NCBI GenBank assembly: GCA_023422735.1
Contig: JAFAGL010000193.1
Location: forward strand, 1-19,740
Origin: Pseudomonadota bacterium
Lineage (GTDB): Bacteria > Pseudomonadota > Alphaproteobacteria > Rhizobiales > Rhizobiaceae
DNA length: 19,740 bases
Direction: 5' to 3'
The notes under the pieces are model-generated. The model saw nothing but the letters and a program-made list of their open reading frames with translations, was not told where the DNA came from and made no database searches. This document shows positions 14,506-19,740 of this stretch, in pieces (the first letter of the stretch is position 1; every line of letters begins with the position of its first letter). Made by a program: the position numbers and the translations under genes.

Positions 14506-14835
14506 GCCGCATGATTTCGCGATGATCGCAATGCAGAAAGTTTCGTGCGGCATTGCGATCGCGCTGCGACATTTCTTGTTCTCTCGACCTCGGCAACGCC
14601 GTACGTTAAGCTTATGTTGAGTGAACACATTGAGACTGGTTTGCAAGGAATCGTCGCGCACAATCGGGCGAAAGGAAAATTGGGATCGGCAGCTGTTCTC
14701 GATCAGCCGGAATCGAGAGTGCCGATCACCAACACGCCGCTCCCAGGAACGGCGCGAGCAACTTGGCGGTGCGCGGAACGCTTCCAGGAGATGGAAGCAG
14801 CCGCTTGCGAGCGGATCGAGCGAAAGGACTAGACG
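14506..14835 (+). promoter_or_regulatory. clpP-clpX intergenic region with a large hairpin and candidate regulatory sites
   Basis: This 330-base interval has no recognisable gene. GATCGCAATGC (14524-14534) and GCATTGCGATC (14550-14560) form a perfect 11-bp stem with a 15-base loop, likely the end of the clpP message, although no U-tract follows. A smaller inverted repeat, TCTCGAT / ATCGAGA, lies at 14697-14718. TTAA-N7-TTGA at 14606-14620 resembles a CtrA box with one mismatch. A weak promoter candidate, TCGACC-N17-TAAGCT (from about 14584), may serve clpX. The clpX ribosome site is AAAGGA at 14823-14828. Confidence 0.45.
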
Positions 14836-16107
14836 ATGAGCAAAGTGGGTACCGGCGGCGACACCAAGAACACGCTTTACTGCTCTTTCTGCGGCAAAAG
14901 CCAACATGAAGTGCGCAAGCTGATCGCAGGCCCGACCGTGTTCATCTGTGATGAATGCGTTGAACTGTGCATGGACATCATCCGCGAGGAAAACAAAACC
15001 TCGATGGTGAAGTCGCGCGAGGGGGTTCCAACCCCGCAGGAGATTCTGAAGGTTCTCGACGATTACGTGATCGGGCAGCCCTATGCCAAGCGCGTATTGT
15101 CGGTTGCGGTTCACAACCATTACAAGCGTTTGGCTCACGCCACGAAAAACAACGATGTTGAACTGGCGAAATCCAATATCTTGCTGATCGGCCCAACCGG
15201 CTGCGGCAAGACGCTGTTGGCTCAAACACTTGCGCGCATTATCGACGTGCCGTTCACAATGGCTGATGCGACGACTTTGACTGAAGCCGGTTATGTCGGT
15301 GAGGATGTCGAGAACATCATTCTCAAGCTGTTGCAATCGGCAGATTACAACGTCGAACGCGCGCAGCGCGGCATTGTTTACATCGACGAGATCGACAAGA
15401 TCAGCCGCAAGTCGGATAATCCATCGATAACGCGCGATGTGTCTGGCGAAGGTGTTCAACAAGCCCTTCTGAAGATTATGGAAGGTACGGTAGCTTCCGT
15501 GCCTCCGCAGGGTGGCCGCAAACATCCGCAGCAGGAATTTCTGCAGGTGGATACGGCGAACATCCTGTTCATCTGTGGCGGTGCGTTTGCCGGCCTTGAT
15601 CGCATCATTTCCGATCGCGGCCGCAAGACATCCATCGGCTTCGGAGCAAATGTTGCTTCGCCGGAAGATCGTCGTTCGGGTGAGTTGTTCCGGCAGGTCG
15701 AGCCTGAAGATCTTTTGAAATTCGGGCTTATTCCCGAGTTCGTCGGCCGTTTGCCTGTTTTGGCGACGCTCGAAGATCTCGATGAAGCGGCGTTGATCCA
15801 GATCCTGACCGAGCCGAAAAACGCTTTGGTGAAGCAGTATCAACGCTTATTCGACATGGAGAGTGTGGAATTGACCTTCCACGACAGCGCGTTGTCGGCG
15901 ATCGCCAAGCGCGCGATCGAGCGCAAAACAGGTGCGCGCGGTCTGCGATCCATCATGGAATCGATCCTGCTCGACACGATGTTCGAACTCCCTGCGCTGG
16001 AGGGCGTTCAGGAAGTTGTCATCTCAGATGAGGTTGTTCAGGGCAATGCGCGCCCGCTTTACATCTATGCGGAGCGCGAGAAGGAAAAGGACAGCGTCAG
16101 CGCTTGA
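14836..16107 (+). CDS. clpX: ATP-dependent Clp protease ATP-binding subunit ClpX
   Basis: This 423-residue AAA+ unfoldase recognises tagged or damaged substrates and feeds them to ClpP. The N-terminal zinc-binding domain has the CxxC pairs C16/C19 and C38/C41. Walker A is GPTGCGKT (residues 119-126), and Walker B is VYIDEIDK with D184/E185. The pore motif GYVGEDVE, the sensor and GLIPEFVGRLP segment, and the IGF loop (TSIGFG) that docks on ClpP are all visible. Length is normal for rhizobia. AAAGGA precedes the ATG by seven bases. The gene is followed by a strong hairpin at 16127, so lon is a separate transcription unit. Confidence 0.98.
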   Translation: MSKVGTGGDTKNTLYCSFCGKSQHEVRKLIAGPTVFICDECVELCMDIIREENKTSMVKSREGVPTPQEILKVLDDYVIGQPYAKRVLSVAVHNHYKRLAHATKNNDVELAKSNILLIGPTGCGKTLLAQTLARIIDVPFTMADATTLTEAGYVGEDVENIILKLLQSADYNVERAQRGIVYIDEIDKISRKSDNPSITRDVSGEGVQQALLKIMEGTVASVPPQGGRKHPQQEFLQVDTANILFICGGAFAGLDRIISDRGRKTSIGFGANVASPEDRRSGELFRQVEPEDLLKFGLIPEFVGRLPVLATLEDLDEAALIQILTEPKNALVKQYQRLFDMESVELTFHDSALSAIAKRAIERKTGARGLRSIMESILLDTMFELPALEGVQEVVISDEVVQGNARPLYIYAEREKEKDSVSA

Positions 16108-16126
16108 CGGGCTCCGTTTGAGATCA

Positions 16127-16180
16127 AAAGCCCACCGTTGCCTGATTCAGAGCTGGCTGCGGTGGGCTTTCTCGTTTTCT
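16127..16180 (+). terminator. Intrinsic terminator of clpX
   Basis: AAAGCCCACCG (16127-16137) and CGGTGGGCTTT (16160-16170) form an 11-bp perfect stem, with a 22-base loop and a downstream tail of CTCGTTTTCT. It is 20 bases past the clpX stop. Confidence 0.85.
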
Positions 16181-16232
16181 GGATCTTTGTTTTTGACGCA
16201 TGATCCAGCTGAGTTCCCGCGAGCCGCTGAGA

Positions 16233-16261
16233 CTTGAAACGGCACCAGATTATCGCCACCT
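16233..16261 (+). promoter_or_regulatory. lon: Possible heat-shock (sigma-32) promoter for lon
   Basis: CTTGAAA (16233-16239) is a full match to the sigma-32 -35 core. After 14 bases, CGCCACCT (16254-16261) matches the -10 consensus CCCCATnT at five of seven defined positions. It would give a leader of about 135 bases. No better pair was found. Confidence 0.35.
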
Positions 16262-16304
16262 TACAAACCATCAGGCTGTTTCCCGCGAAATCCGTGCTGT
16301 GAGG

Positions 16305-16325
16305 TGGTTGATCTCAAATCAACCA
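16305..16325. promoter_or_regulatory. Perfect inverted repeat upstream of lon
   Basis: TGGTTGAT (16305-16312) and ATCAACCA (16318-16325) form a perfect 8-bp inverted repeat with the spacer CTCAA. It lies 78 bases before the lon start, in the predicted leader, and may be an operator or a regulatory hairpin. Confidence 0.45.
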
Positions 16326-16402
16326 TAGGCGGACCGTGACATGGCCATTAATATGAGACTCGCTTTCGGCCATCAGGCGCTTGCGAGGTGAAAGGCAGAC
16401 CA

Positions 16403-18808
16403 ATGACTGATACTCCCCGCTCTTCCGGATCAGGAACCTTTGCCGTCCTGCCGCTGCGCGACATTGTCGTGTTCCCGCACATGATCGTGCCACTGTTCGT
16501 CGGCCGCGAAAAATCCATCAAGGCTTTGGAAGAAGTCATGGGCGCCGACAAGCAGATTTTGCTTGCGACTCAGATGAATGCTGCCGACGACGATCCCGCG
16601 TCCGACGCCATCTTTGATGTCGGTACATTGGCCAATGTGCTGCAACTTTTGAAGCTGCCCGATGGCACCGTGAAGGTTCTTGTGGAAGGCACCACCCGCG
16701 CGAAGATTTCTGAGTTCACGGATCGTGGCGACTTCCACGAAGCGCAGGCCGTAACACTTGAAGAGCCCGAGGAAGAAGAAGTCGAGATCGAAGCCTTGGC
16801 TCGATCCGTCGTGTCCGACTTTGAAAATTACGTCAAACTGAACAAGAAAATCTCGCCCGAGGTTGTCGGTGCAGCGGGGCAGATCGAGGATTATTCCAAG
16901 CTTGCCGATACGATCGCCTCGCATCTGGCGATCAAGATTCCTGAAAAGCAGGAAATGCTTGGCACGCTGTCCGTGCGCGAGCGGCTTGAAAAAGCGATGG
17001 GCTTCATGGAAGCCGAGATTTCCGTTCTTCAGGTGGAAAAGCGGATCCGCAGCCGCGTCAAGCGGCAGATGGAGAAGACCCAGCGCGAATATTATCTCAA
17101 CGAGCAGATGAAGGCGATCCAGAAGGAGCTGGGCGAGGGCGAGGACGGTCGCGACGAAGCTGCCGAACTGGAAGCGCGCATCAAGAAGACGAAGCTTTCC
17201 AAAGAAGCGCGCGAAAAGGCGGATGCCGAACTGAAGAAGCTGAAGTCGATGTCGCCGATGTCGGCGGAAGCGACTGTCGTGCGCAATTACCTTGACTGGC
17301 TGCTTTCAATTCCGTGGGGCAAGAATTCCAAGGTCAAACAGGATCTGTCTTTTGCCGAGAACGTGCTCGATACCGATCACTTCGGTCTCGACAAGGTTAA
17401 GGAGCGCATTGTCGAGTATCTTGCGGTTCAAAGCCGTCAGAAAAAGCTGAAAGGCCCAATTCTGTGCCTCGTCGGTCCTCCCGGCGTTGGTAAGACGTCG
17501 CTTGCCAAGTCGATCGCCAAAGCGACCGGCCGTGAGTATGTTCGCGTGGCACTGGGCGGCGTTCGGGATGAAGCCGAGATTCGCGGTCACCGCCGCACGT
17601 ATATCGGCTCGATGCCCGGCAAGGTCATTCAGTCGATGAAGAAGGCCAAGAAATCCAACCCGCTTTTCCTGCTCGATGAGATCGACAAGATGGGCCAGGA
17701 TTTCCGCGGCGATCCTTCATCAGCAATGCTCGAAGTGCTCGATCCGGAACAGAATGCAACCTTCATGGATCATTATCTGGAGGTCGAATACGATCTGTCG
17801 GGTGTGATGTTTGTGACGACTGCCAATACGATGAACATTCCCGGTCCGTTGTTGGACCGCATGGAAGTCATTCGCATTGCCGGTTACACTGAAGACGAGA
17901 AGGTTGAGATCGCCAAACGTCACTTGATGCCGAAAGCGATTCGCGACCATGCGTTGCAGCCCAAGGAGTTTTCGGTCACCGACGACGCTTTGCGCCTTGT
18001 CATCCAGACCTACACGCGAGAGGCGGGCGTTCGCAGCCTGGAACGCGAGTTGATGAAGCTTGCGCGCAAGGCTGTGACCGAGATCATTCGCACCAAGAAG
18101 AAGTCGGTTGATGTGACCGCAGAAAACCTTGGAGATTACCTTGGCGTTCAGCGCTTCAGGTTTGGTCAGGCTGAGTCTGATGATCAGGTCGGTGTGGTCA
18201 CCGGTCTCGCATGGACCGAGGTTGGCGGCGAATTGCTGACAATCGAAGGCGTGATGATGCCTGGCAAGGGCAAGATGACGGTGACGGGCAATTTGCGCGA
18301 CGTCATGAAGGAATCGATTTCGGCTGCGGCATCTTATGTCCGCTCGCGCGCGATCGATTTTGGATTGGAACCGCCTTTGTTCGATAAGCGCGACATTCAC
18401 GTGCACGTACCTGAAGGTGCGACGCCCAAGGATGGTCCTTCGGCTGGTACGGCCATGACGACAGCCATCGTTTCGGTCATGACAGGCATCCCCGTAAAAG
18501 CCGATGTCGCGATGACGGGCGAAATCACGTTGCGGGGCAGGGTGCTTCCAATCGGTGGCTTGAAGGAGAAGCTGCTTGCGGCATTGCGCGGCGGCATCAA
18601 GAAAGTGCTGATTCCGGAAGAAAATGCCAAGGACCTTGCTGAGATCCCGGATAACGTCAAAAGCGGTCTGGAAATCGTGCCGGTAAGTCGCATTGGCGAA
18701 GTGCTCCAGCATGCTTTGGTGCGTATGCCGACCCCCATCGAATGGGTCGAACCGGTCGAAACGCCGCAAAAACCGGCAGACGACGCGGGCAAGCAACTCG
18801 CTCACTAA
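16403..18808 (+). CDS. lon: Endopeptidase La (ATP-dependent Lon protease)
   Basis: This 801-residue cytoplasmic AAA+ serine protease degrades misfolded and regulatory proteins. The N-terminal substrate-binding domain starts with FAVLPLRDIVVFPHMIVPLFVGR. Walker A is GPPGVGKT (residues 358-365), Walker B is FLLDEIDK with D425/E426. The Ser-Lys dyad is S680 in PKDGPSAG and K723 in GGLKEKLL, spaced 43 residues as in the Escherichia coli enzyme. The C-terminus is short and acidic/basic mixed with no extra domain. The ATG at 16403 has AAAGG seven bases upstream; a GTG at 16388 is rejected because the ribosome site lies inside that longer frame. A heat-shock-like promoter and a perfect palindrome lie upstream; a clean terminator follows. 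Confidence 0.98.
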   Translation: MTDTPRSSGSGTFAVLPLRDIVVFPHMIVPLFVGREKSIKALEEVMGADKQILLATQMNAADDDPASDAIFDVGTLANVLQLLKLPDGTVKVLVEGTTRAKISEFTDRGDFHEAQAVTLEEPEEEEVEIEALARSVVSDFENYVKLNKKISPEVVGAAGQIEDYSKLADTIASHLAIKIPEKQEMLGTLSVRERLEKAMGFMEAEISVLQVEKRIRSRVKRQMEKTQREYYLNEQMKAIQKELGEGEDGRDEAAELEARIKKTKLSKEAREKADAELKKLKSMSPMSAEATVVRNYLDWLLSIPWGKNSKVKQDLSFAENVLDTDHFGLDKVKERIVEYLAVQSRQKKLKGPILCLVGPPGVGKTSLAKSIAKATGREYVRVALGGVRDEAEIRGHRRTYIGSMPGKVIQSMKKAKKSNPLFLLDEIDKMGQDFRGDPSSAMLEVLDPEQNATFMDHYLEVEYDLSGVMFVTTANTMNIPGPLLDRMEVIRIAGYTEDEKVEIAKRHLMPKAIRDHALQPKEFSVTDDALRLVIQTYTREAGVRSLERELMKLARKAVTEIIRTKKKSVDVTAENLGDYLGVQRFRFGQAESDDQVGVVTGLAWTEVGGELLTIEGVMMPGKGKMTVTGNLRDVMKESISAAASYVRSRAIDFGLEPPLFDKRDIHVHVPEGATPKDGPSAGTAMTTAIVSVMTGIPVKADVAMTGEITLRGRVLPIGGLKEKLLAALRGGIKKVLIPEENAKDLAEIPDNVKSGLEIVPVSRIGEVLQHALVRMPTPIEWVEPVETPQKPADDAGKQLAH

Positions 18809-18822
18809 AGCAAAAAGAAGAG

Positions 18823-18848
18823 AGCCGGGCCTTATTCCCGGCTTTTTT
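18823..18848 (+). terminator. Intrinsic terminator of lon
   Basis: AGCCGGG (18823-18829) and CCCGGCT (18837-18843) form a perfect 7-bp stem with a 7-base loop, running into TTTTTT. It begins 15 bases after the lon stop and separates lon from hupB. Confidence 0.93.
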
Positions 18849-18881
18849 CGTGTGAAAAGGCATAGAAGAGGCGGGAAATGC

Positions 18882-18913
18882 TTTACCCCGCCGCAATTTC
18901 CGGGTTGGGTAAA
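18882..18913. promoter_or_regulatory. Inverted repeats in the hupB upstream region
   Basis: TTTACCC (18882-18888) and GGGTAAA (18907-18913) form a 7-bp inverted repeat, interleaved with a second pair, GGAAAT and ATTTCC. A GAGTC (GANTC) site follows shortly before the hupB ribosome site. No reliable -35/-10 pair was found; the interval probably contains the hupB promoter. Confidence 0.35.
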
Positions 18914-18987
18914 TTCCCACGCGGCCATTTTTTGTCCCGCCGGAATGATTTGAGTCGAGACCAAAACCTGAAGAGAGGGAGAGATCG

Positions 18988-19260
18988 ATGAACAAGAACG
19001 AACTCGTAGCAGCCGTTGCAGAACATGCCAGCCTTGGCAAAAACGAGGCAGCTGCTGCTGTCGACGCAGTGTTCGCCACTATCACGTCCGAACTGAAGAA
19101 TGGCGGCGACGTCCGTCTCGTAGGTTTCGGCAATTTCAGCGTTTCGAAGCGTGAAGCTACCACCGGCCGCAATCCGCAGACCGGTGCCGAAGTCAAAATC
19201 CCGGCCCGCAACGTGCCGAAGTTCTCGGCGGGTAAGGGTCTCAAGGACTCGGTGAACTAA
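18988..19260 (+). CDS. hupB: HU-family nucleoid DNA-binding protein
   Basis: This 90-residue HU protein has the length of the family and the expected order: an N-terminal helix pair MNKNELVAAVAEHASLGKNEA, the LVGFGNFSV strand, and the DNA-intercalating beta arm with GRNPQTGAEVKIPA, including the conserved Pro in RNPQTG. The C-terminal VPKFSAGKGLKDSV is typical. It binds and bends DNA without strong sequence preference and compacts the chromosome. A purine-rich GAGAGGGAGAG ribosome site precedes the ATG. Placement directly after lon is conserved in many proteobacteria. The gene ends in a palindromic terminator at 19338. Confidence 0.97.
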   Translation: MNKNELVAAVAEHASLGKNEAAAAVDAVFATITSELKNGGDVRLVGFGNFSVSKREATTGRNPQTGAEVKIPARNVPKFSAGKGLKDSVN

Positions 19261-19337
19261 GCAGTTCTCTAGCCGGATTGCGCATTTGAATGCCGTTTGC
19301 ACCGGCTAATCAGTTTGCAGGTCGTGTTGCCTGAAAG

Positions 19338-19366
19338 AAAAGGGCGGAGTTAACTCCGCCCTTTTT
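19338..19366 (+). terminator. Intrinsic terminator of hupB
   Basis: A perfect palindrome centred on GTTAAC has arms AAAAGGGCGGAG / CTCCGCCCTTTT, followed by a further T. It lies 78 bases past the hupB stop. A weaker inverted repeat, TAGCCGG / CCGGCTA (19270-19308), lies between stop and terminator. Confidence 0.92.
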
Positions 19367-19740
19367 GCTGACCAGAGTTGGTTAACGAGCGCTCGAACGT
19401 CCGTCAGTGCCGCCAATCCCGAATGCGATCAGCCTCCACCGGCCAGCTAGTTTCGGAATGGATATATGCCGAGAAGGCCGAGATGGCGACTTGTGCCCCG
19501 TTCCCTTGCCAGGATGTCAACTGTAACGAGCTGTCGTGGGGATTGGCGTTACGTTCGAATATGGCGTGCTTCGCGTGCACCCCTTACTTCGATCTCAAGC
19601 AACTACGCTCGAAGACGGAATCGTGGCTGATCTTGCCTTGCCATATAGTCACACCAACAGGATTTAGCTGAGCGTATTTTTCCAGATGCCATCCTGTTCA
19701 GCTGGTAATCCAGGCGGCTAACGATGACGATGCGGAACCC
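19367..19740. other. No recognisable gene; non-coding or decayed sequence at the window end
   Basis: These 374 bases contain open frames on both strands, but none has a convincing ribosome site, family signature or codon use like the neighbours. The plus frame from a TTG at 19378 to 19671 is rich in Cys, Ser and Arg. On the minus strand a frame enters from outside at 19740 and stops at 19603, giving 45 residues I cannot identify. A perfect inverted repeat, AACAGGAT / ATCCTGTT, lies at 19656-19698. No tRNA was found. Confidence 0.5.

Noticed and set aside
14545..14832. A 95-codon plus-strand frame in the clpP-clpX spacer
   Set aside because: It begins at a GTG inside a hairpin, has no ribosome site and resembles no known protein. 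It is kept only as part of the spacer finding.
13783..15843. A 686-codon open frame on the minus strand opposite clpP, the spacer and clpX
   Set aside because: Its codons are exact reverse complements in register with clpP and clpX codons. Antisense stops would need sense TTA, CTA or TCA, which these genes avoid. It has no ribosome site or family signature.
17720..18964. A 414-codon open frame on the minus strand opposite lon
   Set aside because: It has the same register as lon and the same codon-usage explanation; no recognisable domain.
19378..19671. A 97-codon plus-strand frame after hupB
   Set aside because: It has a TTG start without a ribosome site, a Cys/Ser/Arg-rich composition unlike its neighbours, and no motif. 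Possibly decayed sequence.
1..19740. CRISPR array, tRNA, rRNA, intact insertion sequence, toxin-antitoxin or phage defence genes
   Set aside because: No spaced direct repeats, cloverleaf, transposase or defence-family motif was seen on either strand.

Overview
The window reads as chromosomal DNA of an alphaproteobacterium of the order Hyphomicrobiales (Rhizobiales), probably near the Brucella/Phyllobacterium/Mesorhizobium group. The evidence is the clpP-clpX-lon-hupB run, COX15-type heme A synthase, type 2 ArgC, rplM-rpsI with the long alphaproteobacterial S9 N-terminus, and a DUF2842 protein. Moderate-to-high GC and frequent TTG starts behind good Shine-Dalgarno sites fit this. The genus is inference only.

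Layout. (1) 1-2774 is the edge of a polysaccharide locus: the 3' end of a BY-kinase-like chain-length protein, a CelD/BioF2-type GNAT protein on the opposite strand, and a NodB-type polysaccharide deacetylase. (2) 2764-7276 is housekeeping: DUF2842, ctaA, argC, an agmatinase-like ureohydrolase and the rplM-rpsI operon, which has a structured leader. (3) 7492-9825 looks like a CoA-thioester module: a hotdog thioesterase diverges from a tightly packed crotonase-VOC-CoA-binding operon. (4) 9965-13673 holds metY, a cupin, a family 25 glycosyltransferase and a cytochrome P450. (5) 13870-19260 is the proteostasis and nucleoid block clpP, clpX, lon and hupB, each gene after clpP being followed by a convincing intrinsic terminator. 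(6) 19367-19740 contains no gene I recognise.

How the genes work together. ClpX unfolds substrates for ClpP; Lon is the parallel ATP-dependent protease; HU is their customary downstream neighbour in this order. MetY and ArgC serve methionine and arginine synthesis, CtaA supplies heme A to cytochrome oxidase, and L13/S9 serve the ribosome.

No CRISPR array, intact insertion sequence, phage gene, tRNA or rRNA was seen, and I do not see a clear new multi-gene system. The most promising items are the rplM leader with three hairpins, a terminator hairpin that contains the start codon of the cupin gene, an ECHDC3-like crotonase lacking both catalytic glutamates, and the thioesterase/crotonase/VOC/CoA-binding cluster.
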